A DNA stretch of 26,007 bases from a virus: positions 1 to 26,007 of IMG/VR virus record IMGVR_UViG_3300010354_000554, one strand, 5' to 3'. Each line of letters starts with the position of its first letter. Positions within the stretch are counted from its first letter, which is position 1. The notes beneath the pieces are model-generated. The model was given only the letters and a program-made list of their open reading frames with translations. It did not search any database and was not told where the DNA came from. Made by a program: the position numbers and the translations under genes. Of the stretch, positions 15,492 to 25,600 are shown piece after piece.

Positions 15492-18400
15492 TTAAAATGG
15501 ATTATTCGTTAGACTAGTCTGCTTATTTTTCGCAGGTTCTGATTTGACTTCATCGACCTTACTTGGATCTAAACCATAGTTCTCAACGGCACCTGGTCCT
15601 GCTATAATAGTTCCACCTGGTCCTGCTGCTTGTTGGGCAGCTTTTAATGCCGCATCTGCGTCTCCACCATATTGATCTCTAATAATATCCCCAGTAAGGT
15701 ATGCAGTGCCTGAAGAACTAGAACTGGAACTCTTCTTGGGGTTCTTGCAGTCGTTAATTAGTCTGCTTCTTGCCCGACTTAATTGGGAATTAATGTCATC
15801 TGCAATTTGTTGGGATGTTCGAGTGCTTCCTGACACCGATATGGGGCTACCATATAAATATCCTCCTCTAATATTAACATAGACTCTTCCCAAATGATAA
15901 TTTCTATTATCAGCGAAAGAACCTGCATTGCCACCGCCGTTGTTTTTACGAGAAGAATTTATCGGTGCAATCAATTCAACTTCTTGCGCAGTTACATCTT
16001 TATAGTTGGGGTCGGCATTAACCCGATCTGTGCAAGGATCTCCTGTTCTGGGAATAATTGTGGGGTCCAGTACAGTTGGATCTATAGTTTTTACAAGTTT
16101 CTTGTTTACATCAACCTTAGTATCTGTAATATTCTGAGTCTCTGATAATTCTGTAGTATCAATTGTTGCATTTCTGAGTGAAATTATATTTTCCTTAACA
16201 GTATTAATACTTCCTTGAGCATAGTATGTTGTTTCTACTGAAGTCGTAAGAACGCCCTCCACTTTAGAATTAAAGTCGCTATTTGTAAGTCTAAAAACTT
16301 TTTCCCCCGCTTCAAATTTAGAATTATATGAAGTATTTGGACCGGGTATAAAGAAAGAACCAATTACTGTTCCGACATCATCTGTAATAATTCTAATGTC
16401 TCTGACCCTTGCTCTTGCACCACTGCTCAATCCGTGTAAAATAACATCTTTTACCAAATTTCCAAAATACTCACCATTTACCATCTCGGACAGACTAAAT
16501 GTATCAATATTCAGAATACTTGAAGATGATGTATATGTATCAGTCAAACTTGTCTGATCATAAGGGTTTTTTCTAAAAATATCGCTTGGATTTCTATAAT
16601 CTCCATACTTGTGATTTTGTTTTGCTATTCTGATACGCGCGAGTATAGCTGGAATTGCACATAACACCATTCCAGGTGGAGGAGAATACATACGAAGTAC
16701 AGATACATCTTCACCAACCTCAAATACACCTTCCAACATTTCAATTTCTACTAATTTTGGAAATACATAAGAAGAAACATCAACACCGTCAAAGAATGGA
16801 TACATTCTTGTAAATGGTTTTAAACTCTTAGCAGTAAATTGAACGTTTCTGGACCTTACGTAAGGCAAAACATCGGAACTTACTAAAGAATTGCCCAAAG
16901 ACTCATTTGCAAAAGATTCTTTAACTAATGTTTGAGTTCCTTCTCTTGTTTGAGTTCCTGTTTTAATAGTCGTAGTTGTGGTCACCTCATATATTTTTTG
17001 GCCATCTTTAGTGACAGATCCTGTTTTAGGTGAATTTGTATATTTTTCTGTTTCTTTTGTAGTTTTTGTAGTTTTTGTTTCTCCTGTCCAATTTATTTCC
17101 CAAGAATTCCATACGGGATTTCCAAATCCGGTTTGGGGATCTACATCTTCCTGCAGAAGAGTTTTGACATAATTTCCTTCTGCCTGAATAGTTTTCGGTT
17201 CCAAAGAAATTTGATCAATCCAAACATCAGATGAAGGTTGCAATTTCATATTGCCACCATAATAACGTGATCCGTATGGGACAACATTTACAATTTTTGT
17301 TGCATATGGTTGGGAAATTTCATTTACTTCTTCATAATCTAGAGTAACAACTCTTCCAGTAATTTTCACACCATTTCCAATGAAAGTATTGTCGGAACTT
17401 AAATCGTAATTTGAATCTACTTGTGTCCCTATGCCAAGTATAGAATTGGTTCCTCTTAAAAGATCTATAGAAGTTGTATAATGAGTTGGTCTCAACTCTG
17501 CATTATTAATATCAATACTATTTTTAGTTATAGTGATTTTTTGTTGATTTATATTGCTAGAAAAATCATCAACAAAGAAACCAGATTTAAATCTATCAAT
17601 TCCATTTGAATCTTTGATCTGTAAAGAAGCTGTTTTAGACTCCAATAGAGATAGTGAGGTATAATACTCAAGATTTTCAATTCTCTTTTCTAATAATCTA
17701 ATATCAGACATCTTATATCTCTTATATTCCATAAGAGTTGGTCTGGCATCTCCCGCATAGCACAAATATGGGGGAAGATAAACTGAAGCAATCTCTAACG
17801 AATCATCTAATCCTGATGGTGGAACGGGATTTTCTGAAGGATTTCCATAATTTACTTGGAAATTTCCAAATTTTGTAAAGAAAATTCTATCAATTCTAGG
17901 TAAATAAAAGGAATAATGAACAGGGAAAGATTCGTCGGAAGCGAGTATATTTGTTACAGAATTTCCTGCTTGATTAAATGTTCTTCCAAGAAATTCAAAT
18001 GGCGATCTTGAATTTTCTGCGACACCGTAATCAGATACTCTAGGTCTTAAATCAATAATATCAGAATTAGAAATTCCGTTAATTGATTTAATATCACAGT
18101 AATCAAAGTTTGAATATGAATTTACTGTAATAATATCTCCGGTATCTGATGAAGAAAACCCAGCAGACTCAAAAATAATTTTGAGTTTTTTAGTTGGTTC
18201 TAGTTTATTTGAAGACCTAGTTATTTTTGAATAATCATATATGGTATCTTTTTGATTTGTGTCTAATGTAAAGGAAGAGGTAATATCATTGTCCCCAAAG
18301 TTAATAGACGCAATTCTACCGGTTACGTTACTTTCTCTAAACCTTACATTTTCACCATCAACAAATGAAACATTATTTAAACCTATAAATTCTATTTTTA

Positions 18401-21053
18401 AACTATTAACTTTTTTTGTGTATATTCCAAGTGCATTGCTGGATTCGCCTATAAATTCTTCCCCTAACACTAAGTCATTTGTGCTACCTGATGCTCCATC
18501 CAAAACTCCAAAGGTCATGGAAGGGGAATCTGGATTATTAGTGTCCGAAGATTCTATAACTGCATATAATTTTGTTACATCAGGCTCTAATAGACATATT
18601 TCTTGATCTTCTACTCTTGTACCATAAGCATAATTTCCGAATGTAATCCCATTATTTAAAGTTGTTTGCCCAATACCAGATCCTTCTTTTCTGGATTTGT
18701 CAATTATAATTTCCTTTACTCTATTTCTATTTTTTATTTTTGATGATACCGTCTCTTTACGTAAGGTAGCAATTAACTTAGCATTACCTGTACCACTAGT
18801 AAGTCCGTTAATAGTTATTTTCTTCCCATTTGGATCTATGATAATTTTATCTTCAGATAAAATTTCGGTAGTTCCATTTTCTCTAATTAAAGTATATCTT
18901 TCTTCATCATAAGGTAAAAAGTTTTGATCAGATTCTGTAATAGTAACTTCTGTGGAATTTGATGAAATTACACAATTAAATTGTCTCTTGATAGTTAAAA
19001 ATGAATTTGTTAAATCTACATCAGAGATATATTGTTTTGGTAATTGTGTATATAACTTACTTTCAGATGATCTATTTAAGGTAGATGATATAATTTTTAA
19101 ATCAGAAACTGTTACATCACTTTGGGGAAGACTTCCCTCACATATTCCAGGTACTGTAGTCACTCCCGAAATCGTAAATGAGTTCTGCGATACACTAATA
19201 ACTTTTGAGTAATTTATATCAGAATTTCCGGAAAGTGTGTAAGAAACTAAATTTCCTGGTTTAATTATATTTTGGAAGAATATTGAAGGATTTGATACAG
19301 TACTGATTCCAGAAGAGGTTGAAGTAATTGCTACAGTTCCAACTACATCAATAATAGATTGTTTGACATCAGAGTTAAAAGTATATGCTGTCCCTACTTT
19401 CCCATAAATTGATTTTATATCACTTATACCATAAGAAGTAACTGCAGTTGATATTCTTGTGTTTTCAATTCCGTCAAATACAAAACTTTCTCCAATTGAA
19501 AACTTACCTGATACATTATATGCAGTTATAATTCCGGAAGAAGATGCATCATATCTCAAGAATGCAGTAGCGCCGCTTGACTTACCTTTGATGTGAGTTG
19601 GTGTAGCGAGAGTTATTGGTTGGTTTAAGGTTATTTCAACATAGGTCTGAATATCATAAAGAGAAATATCCCATTCATTCAAATTAAGATTGTTTGAATA
19701 TGAACCAGATTCTAAAGCAAAATCATAAACTCTTGCTAAACCTATTTCCTTTCCACTAGCATTGTTTTGATTGTCCTCTACTCTATTATCTCTCAAGCTA
19801 ACATAATAAGTATTTCCAATTCCTATAATTGGAGAACCATGAACTCTATTTAAAGTAAAAGTTGAACCCGTATTGTAAATTACATTTTGGTTTTCAAGTC
19901 TTTTTGTTGTTCTTGGTTTTTTAAAGTCAATATAAGTAGTATTTGGTGTTCCAAGTTCAAATCCTCTAATATAAGACTTAAATGGAGATATTACATAACA
20001 TCCCAAGTCTTCTGATGGTTTGTTCTTATAGTAAGTAAATGAGTTCTCCGAAAAGATTCCCCCATTCCCTTTCAGGTTATTTAAACTCTCTTTAATTGAT
20101 AAAGTAGGTGCTTTTACATAGTAATCCCCGGACTCATCATATGTTCTTCTAGCGAATTCATTTGCTAGATCATCATATTGGGTGTTATATGGAGAAGTTA
20201 CTTCTACACCATCAGTAATCTGCTTCAGTAAAATAAAGTTACTTTCTTCAGCAAATAGAGGAATATTTATTAATTCTGCGGTTATCTTTAATCTATCAGA
20301 ACCTGGAGCAGCATAATTTGTAAATCCATTTGAATTATCTAATAAACTTTCATCATCAATATAATCTACAAATTCTTCATATATTTTAAATCCAACTTTA
20401 TGACTTCCGACATTATTATATTGGTCTAAAAGTAAGAATTTTCCATTTACTCTTAAGAACTTCCCTTTAATATAATAAACACCAGAATTTATATAAACTC
20501 CATGGGCGAATGCAAGGTGATTTTCATTTTTTGTTATACCAAAGTCCTGCCCTTCAGTTAGTCCAGCAGTATTTAATTTAAAAAATTCTCCGGCAGTTTC
20601 TATCTGCAATACTTCACCGGGCAAAAAGTTTTGACTTATTCCATCGGAAGAAGATGATACATAATCAACATACAGGGTTAAACTTCCTATTTCAGATTTT
20701 TTTGAGGAAAGGGTTTCTGCAACTTTTGCTTTTATGCCACTAGTTTTTCCTGTTAATATGGTTCCTTTTAGAACTGATAGAACAGAATCTAAATTAATTC
20801 CATTATAAGAATTTTCTAATATTATCGCAGATAAATCATTTTTATAACTAATCTCTCCTCCGGATACTCTAGCACCTTCTTTAAAAACATGAGATCCAAA
20901 TCGTTCTATTTGTTTTTGAAGTATGGACTGCGAGACATTTAACTCTCTAGCCTGAACAGGGACACTAGGTTTAAACAGAACATTGTAATAATCCTTATTT
21001 TCATCAAAATCGTCATAATATGGGAAAACATTTAGGTTTAGTTCTTGTGACAT
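15492..21053 (-). CDS. Very large DUF4815-type virion structural protein (baseplate, gp9/gp10 region)
   Basis: This 1853-residue protein opens with NVFPYYDDFDENKDYYNVLF, then KPSVPVQARELNVSQSILQK and IERFGSHVFKEGARVSGGEI, the signature start of DUF4815-type phage proteins. Later landmarks are a WNSWEINWTG stretch (about 1315), a Thr/Lys-rich insertion (about 1325-1380), and VRSRNVQFTAKSLKPFTRMY then FFDGVDVSSYVFP (about 1395-1430), common in tail and baseplate proteins. Several copies of an SGAxAxV / FxxGE repeat are scattered through it. It then has YYAQGSINTVKENIISLRNA and an unusual 230-residue tail with a Ser run (KKSSSSSSSG), a Gly/Ala-rich stretch and a polar end. It begins 2 bases after gp8, so it is probably co-translated. 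It lies where T4 encodes gp9-gp12. A baseplate periphery role is inferred. Confidence 0.88.
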   Translation of the reverse strand: MSQELNLNVFPYYDDFDENKDYYNVLFKPSVPVQARELNVSQSILQKQIERFGSHVFKEGARVSGGEISYKNDLSAIILENSYNGINLDSVLSVLKGTILTGKTSGIKAKVAETLSSKKSEIGSLTLYVDYVSSSSDGISQNFLPGEVLQIETAGEFFKLNTAGLTEGQDFGITKNENHLAFAHGVYINSGVYYIKGKFLRVNGKFLLLDQYNNVGSHKVGFKIYEEFVDYIDDESLLDNSNGFTNYAAPGSDRLKITAELINIPLFAEESNFILLKQITDGVEVTSPYNTQYDDLANEFARRTYDESGDYYVKAPTLSIKESLNNLKGNGGIFSENSFTYYKNKPSEDLGCYVISPFKSYIRGFELGTPNTTYIDFKKPRTTKRLENQNVIYNTGSTFTLNRVHGSPIIGIGNTYYVSLRDNRVEDNQNNASGKEIGLARVYDFALESGSYSNNLNLNEWDISLYDIQTYVEITLNQPITLATPTHIKGKSSGATAFLRYDASSSGIITAYNVSGKFSIGESFVFDGIENTRISTAVTSYGISDIKSIYGKVGTAYTFNSDVKQSIIDVVGTVAITSTSSGISTVSNPSIFFQNIIKPGNLVSYTLSGNSDINYSKVISVSQNSFTISGVTTVPGICEGSLPQSDVTVSDLKIISSTLNRSSESKLYTQLPKQYISDVDLTNSFLTIKRQFNCVISSNSTEVTITESDQNFLPYDEERYTLIRENGTTEILSEDKIIIDPNGKKITINGLTSGTGNAKLIATLRKETVSSKIKNRNRVKEIIIDKSRKEGSGIGQTTLNNGITFGNYAYGTRVEDQEICLLEPDVTKLYAVIESSDTNNPDSPSMTFGVLDGASGSTNDLVLGEEFIGESSNALGIYTKKVNSLKIEFIGLNNVSFVDGENVRFRESNVTGRIASINFGDNDITSSFTLDTNQKDTIYDYSKITRSSNKLEPTKKLKIIFESAGFSSSDTGDIITVNSYSNFDYCDIKSINGISNSDIIDLRPRVSDYGVAENSRSPFEFLGRTFNQAGNSVTNILASDESFPVHYSFYLPRIDRIFFTKFGNFQVNYGNPSENPVPPSGLDDSLEIASVYLPPYLCYAGDARPTLMEYKRYKMSDIRLLEKRIENLEYYTSLSLLESKTASLQIKDSNGIDRFKSGFFVDDFSSNINQQKITITKNSIDINNAELRPTHYTTSIDLLRGTNSILGIGTQVDSNYDLSSDNTFIGNGVKITGRVVTLDYEEVNEISQPYATKIVNVVPYGSRYYGGNMKLQPSSDVWIDQISLEPKTIQAEGNYVKTLLQEDVDPQTGFGNPVWNSWEINWTGETKTTKTTKETEKYTNSPKTGSVTKDGQKIYEVTTTTTIKTGTQTREGTQTLVKESFANESLGNSLVSSDVLPYVRSRNVQFTAKSLKPFTRMYPFFDGVDVSSYVFPKLVEIEMLEGVFEVGEDVSVLRMYSPPPGMVLCAIPAILARIRIAKQNHKYGDYRNPSDIFRKNPYDQTSLTDTYTSSSSILNIDTFSLSEMVNGEYFGNLVKDVILHGLSSGARARVRDIRIITDDVGTVIGSFFIPGPNTSYNSKFEAGEKVFRLTNSDFNSKVEGVLTTSVETTYYAQGSINTVKENIISLRNATIDTTELSETQNITDTKVDVNKKLVKTIDPTVLDPTIIPRTGDPCTDRVNADPNYKDVTAQEVELIAPINSSRKNNGGGNAGSFADNRNYHLGRVYVNIRGGYLYGSPISVSGSTRTSQQIADDINSQLSRARSRLINDCKNPKKSSSSSSSGTAYLTGDIIRDQYGGDADAALKAAQQAAGPGGTIIAGPGAVENYGLDPSKVDEVKSEPAKNKQTSLTNNPF

Positions 21054-21055
21054 AA

Positions 21056-22645
21056 CTAGAATTGAATGATTACTTTAATATCTTCTTTTTGATTTTGAGA
21101 TCTTGTTATAGAAGGTCTATTGTCAACATGGATTATATTCCCAGAGTATTTTTTGACCTCTGGATTTGCAATACCAGAGATAAAAGACTGTCCAAGCTTA
21201 TATGTTCTACTATTTATTACTGTTGTAACACCTACACTGTAAATAGACCCAAAACCAGAATCTATTTGCAAATCAATTGTTCCACCTGATATTGTTAAAT
21301 TACCTCCTGCACTTGGCGAAGATGTAAATTTTAATACATCATATCCATAATCACTAATTCCTGTTTGTATTCCACTAACATCAAATCCATATAATGTTTT
21401 ATCTTGACAATATTTTAAAACACCGGTATTCTTATCGTAAGAAATAACTCTACCAATAGCAGTTAATCCAGTCCCTATAGTTTGGGTTATATAAGAATTG
21501 GCAGTAAAAACGGATGTTTGGTAATCCGATTCATTTTCAATTCCAGTAAGTTTTAAAGATCCCACTGCACTTACTTTATCTTTAGACAATATTAAAGTTG
21601 AATCATAATCTTGAGGATTTTCTACTATCCCTACTCTTGCAATTTTATTACCAACAATAAAGTCTGGATTTTCTAAATCATTCTCTATTCTTGAATATAT
21701 TAAAACATTATAAGCACCGAGTTCTCTATAGATATCAGCACCATGACCTCCTTTTGGTGGAATAATAACGTCAAGAGAAGGTGATGCCGTACCAATTCCA
21801 ACAGGAACATTGCCGGCAACTAAATCTACAGTCCCGTAAGTGTATCCAGATCCCCCAGAGGATATGTTTATAGTTTCTACTCTAGATTCGTTATTAATCA
21901 CGATAGTCGCAGTTGCCCCAGTTCCATCACCTTTTATTGGAACATTAGTATAAATTCTATTAGCAGTTCCTACTCCAACACCTCTATCCTTAATAGTTAT
22001 AATTTTTAATTGATTATTTGAAAGTGCTGCATTTAAAATAACGGGTTCATACTCGCTGTTTTCAAACCAGTCTTTCGGAACAGGTATAAAATTTACAGTA
22101 TCAAATTTTATTATTTCGGTGGGTTTAATAGTATAAAGATATTTCCAAACATACCCATCTCCACTATCTCCTGCAGGTCTGGGTTCTAAGTCAATAAAAT
22201 TTGGTTCATCCAACGATGGTCTTCCGTCTGGATTTTCTGGATCAGTTCCGTTTTGTAAACAAATATAAACCTTATACTCACTATTAACTACGTAATAATT
22301 GGCAGAATATAAGTTCGTTGCCCCAGAAGGTTTTGATGTATTGATTCTACTTATATCATGACGATACATGTCATAGGTAGTTCCTGAAGTCCAAGTGATT
22401 TTTCTGACCACTTGACTTATATCATTAGATTTTATTTTTTTCAATGCAATCATAGTATCCCAATAGTCATCTTCCTGCTCAAAACTATCTCTAGGAGCAG
22501 GAGGATTGTCATCCCAATTTAAATCATAATCGGTTGCGTTGGATAACCCAATAAATGAATAGTATGAATTGGAAGAGGAAGTTGCCGCCGCGACAAAATT
22601 CCTTGCATTTAAAATTCTAAATTGGTCAGTTATAATTGCAGACAT
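21056..22645 (-). CDS. gp8: Baseplate wedge subunit gp8
   Basis: The 529-residue product begins MSAIITDQFRILNARNFVAA and has a segment around residues 41-70 (DLNWDDNPPAPRDSF, YWDTMIALKKI), and GDGYVWKYLYTIKPTEIIKF near residue 163, all typical of gp8 in marine T4-like phages. T4 gp8 (334 residues) forms dimers that complete the baseplate wedge arm with gp7 and gp10. The extra length includes a GxGY repeat (INISSGGSGYTYGTVDLVAG, residues about 259-278), a Gly/Pro-rich loop near 290, and a repeat-like segment (IGRVISYDKNTGVLKY). A CATAAATA late promoter core sits 17 bases upstream, overlapping the stop of the previous gene. It probably drives gp8 and the DUF4815 gene together. Confidence 0.82.
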   Translation of the reverse strand: MSAIITDQFRILNARNFVAAATSSSNSYYSFIGLSNATDYDLNWDDNPPAPRDSFEQEDDYWDTMIALKKIKSNDISQVVRKITWTSGTTYDMYRHDISRINTSKPSGATNLYSANYYVVNSEYKVYICLQNGTDPENPDGRPSLDEPNFIDLEPRPAGDSGDGYVWKYLYTIKPTEIIKFDTVNFIPVPKDWFENSEYEPVILNAALSNNQLKIITIKDRGVGVGTANRIYTNVPIKGDGTGATATIVINNESRVETINISSGGSGYTYGTVDLVAGNVPVGIGTASPSLDVIIPPKGGHGADIYRELGAYNVLIYSRIENDLENPDFIVGNKIARVGIVENPQDYDSTLILSKDKVSAVGSLKLTGIENESDYQTSVFTANSYITQTIGTGLTAIGRVISYDKNTGVLKYCQDKTLYGFDVSGIQTGISDYGYDVLKFTSSPSAGGNLTISGGTIDLQIDSGFGSIYSVGVTTVINSRTYKLGQSFISGIANPEVKKYSGNIIHVDNRPSITRSQNQKEDIKVIIQF

Positions 22646-22661
22646 TTTATCGTTTTTAATC

Positions 22662-22669
22662 TATTTATG
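22662..22669 (-). promoter_or_regulatory. Late promoter core CATAAATA upstream of gp8
   Basis: The minus strand reads CATAAATA with the TAA stop of the gp7-position gene (22667-22665) embedded, exactly as after gp20. The gp8 start is 17 bases downstream, so the leader would be very short. Confidence 0.5.
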
Positions 22670-25600
22670 TGGTAGAATACCCAATATATTTAAGTCTATT
22701 AAATCTCTGAATAACTGGAGATGTTGAAATACCCCCATTATTAGCATAAGTTGTAAAATCTTTAGGTTTCAATCTGGATGGTAGTTTGACTAGTCCCCAA
22801 CTATACTCTCCATAAAAATCACTAAATCCAATTCCAGTCAAATTATTATAACTAGAAACACTTACAACAACTTTAGTGACGTTTGTTATTCCAATACCCG
22901 GGACAGAAGTTTGACCAATTGAAACTGAAGCAACTTGGTAAATGTTATCTATAAAAGAAGTGCCTACACCAACAATAGATCCATCAGAATTTAAAGAAGT
23001 AACACCATTACCTACATTTGAATTGAAAACTGTAAAGTAATATCCGGTTTGTATCCCACTAATTCCCGTCGTTGCAATACCAACACTTATAATATCATTG
23101 TCTCTTAAAATAGAATCTTGTGGAATATAAAAATCAAAAGTAATACCAGTAGATGCTACACCTACGGATACCGTATTAATCCCAGTAATAATGCCATAAT
23201 CTCCTTCATAAGAAACTTTATCTATTATTTCATATTTTGGTGAAGGGGGGGAAATCAAAACATATGGTGGATCTGACTGATTATATCCAAAACCCTCATA
23301 TGTTAAATCTATAGAAGAAATCTCTCCATTTATAACTGTTGCAGTAGCAGTTGCTACTCCAGTAGTTCCAACTCCAATTGGATTACTTATAGAAACAGTA
23401 GGACTTGTTGTATATCCGGCGCCTCCTTCTGATATTGATATCATAGAAATAGTTCCTGCGACAGAAACTATGGCAGTGGCAGAAGACGAGACTACTGTAT
23501 CTTGTGATATGATTATGATTTTGTTTTGGGGTTTTTCAGTTGTTCCATCGTGAGTATATTCTTTTTCACTGTCAAAAAATGCTTTTACACTCTCCACAAA
23601 CACAATTGTTGAAGAAGTACTTACATTTTGAATTATATTAGTTGCTGGTTGAATATATGGTTCATAAATTATTCTATCTTTTCCTACACTTTTACCATTA
23701 ACTAAAATATCCTCTTGGTGTTTGCACCATGTTAAAGGTCTTAATAAAGTTTCTTTCTGCGAAATTCCCGGACCTGGATATAAATTAGTTTCTATAGCGT
23801 CTGCAGATATTATATTAGTAACCAATCTGCTATCTTGCGATAGACTCATAGAATCATCATTTATTCTCACATTATCTCCGACTTTAATTGTCTCTAAAAT
23901 ATCTACTTCTTTGGTGTCTACATCCGCTGTACCAGAAAAAAATAATATTTTGCACTTATCTCCTTCCTTTGGTGGTTCGGCAAATCTAATAATACTACCT
24001 CCCCTAAAAGTATATCCTCGTCCTGGAACTTGTAGTACATCATTTATAAAGACCAAAAGTGTTGCTTGAACATCTATATTTGATCCTTTTTTTGCTTTGA
24101 TAGTAGTTTGTTGCCCATTTATAATAATAGGAAATATTTTTCTATTCCCATCAAAGTACTCTTCTATACTATCAAGAACAACAAGTCTTCCTACTGTCCA
24201 TGCAGCAAATTGATCCGATTGTGTTTTATCTATTGTTATTTGGAATTCCGAAAATGCCAATGAAGTATCAGTTTGTATCCCGCTGGTTCCGCCAATAGAA
24301 ACCGTTAGTATTTCATTTTGTTTATACCCATATCCTAAGGTTTTAATATCAAATGATATAACACTGGAACCTTGTCCTACTACAATATCGACCATTGCCC
24401 CAGTACCAACACCTGCAGTAGATTGGGAACTATAAACTAGAGGGAGATTGGTGTAAGATAGTGGAGAATCAAATATAACTATTGGTGGATTTGATGATGT
24501 ATATCCATATCCAGGATTTGTAATTGCAACACTTACAATATTGCCACCACTTATAGAAGCAATTCCAATATATTCTATATTTGACTCTCCAAAACTTTCG
24601 GTTTTAACTCCAACATTAACTATAGTTTGTACACCAGGTCTATATCCAGAACCACTATTTCCTATGCTAATTGATTGTATAGTTCCTGCCAAAGAAACTA
24701 TCGCAGTTCCTCCTGCAGCAACAAGAGGTTGGTAACCAAACCCTTGAGTTGATCCTACTGAAAGTATTATTCCACCTCTAGGTATACTTGCAGTATTAAC
24801 ATCATAATTATTAGAACTAGAGTTGCCAGAGAATGTAACAGAAGTTATGCCAGAATTTTCATTTATATCATAGTCTCCATTTACCTCAGGATCATCGGGA
24901 CCTTGAAAAATGCTGTTTACCAATAAGATTGCGTTATCTGTGGAGAATCCCGTAACGTTACTTCCCCCCAGCTTAAGATCAAAGGATTTCTTTATTCCAT
25001 CAAAATCATTTGAAACCGTATCAAAAATATAATTGTCTAGATATGTCTCATTTGTTTCATCAGCAACACCTGACCTTAAAAATACTCTTCCACTAAAAGT
25101 TGAACTTGTTTCTATTCCAACATAATCGACTTCATCCGCTCTATTTGTAGGGTTAGGTATTGGTACTTTTCCATAAGGTGCGTCTTCAAAGTAAATAGTA
25201 TTGTTTACAATATTGTAATTTCCATATACTTTAGTTACAACAGTTGAAGAAGAATGAGTAGATGCTTCTGTACCCAACCAAGGTCTTAATATTGAAACTG
25301 CATTTGTACTCGATATTCCGACAGAAACAACTTTCATTATCTCATCGTCAATTTTTAGAAGATCGCCTCCCGAAATAAAATTAGTGTTAGTAACATATAT
25401 TTTTTCATCAAAAAACCCAACATCATTTGATAATAATGTTGTAGAAGAAGATGAAACAATTGGAGATTGTATTACATTATCAATTCCAATAATAACCTTA
25501 TTGTTTTGTTTTTTTGAAGTGAATATATGTGATGATCCTATGCCAACTGAAGTAATATCAAAAACTTTAGGAATAGATCTAAGAGCATCCTCTGCAGATG

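Noticed and set aside
18259-19212. Several plus-strand frames of 70-115 residues inside the 1853-residue gene
   Set aside because: Long antisense frames are expected opposite a very long gene with biased codon use. No start signals or motifs were seen.
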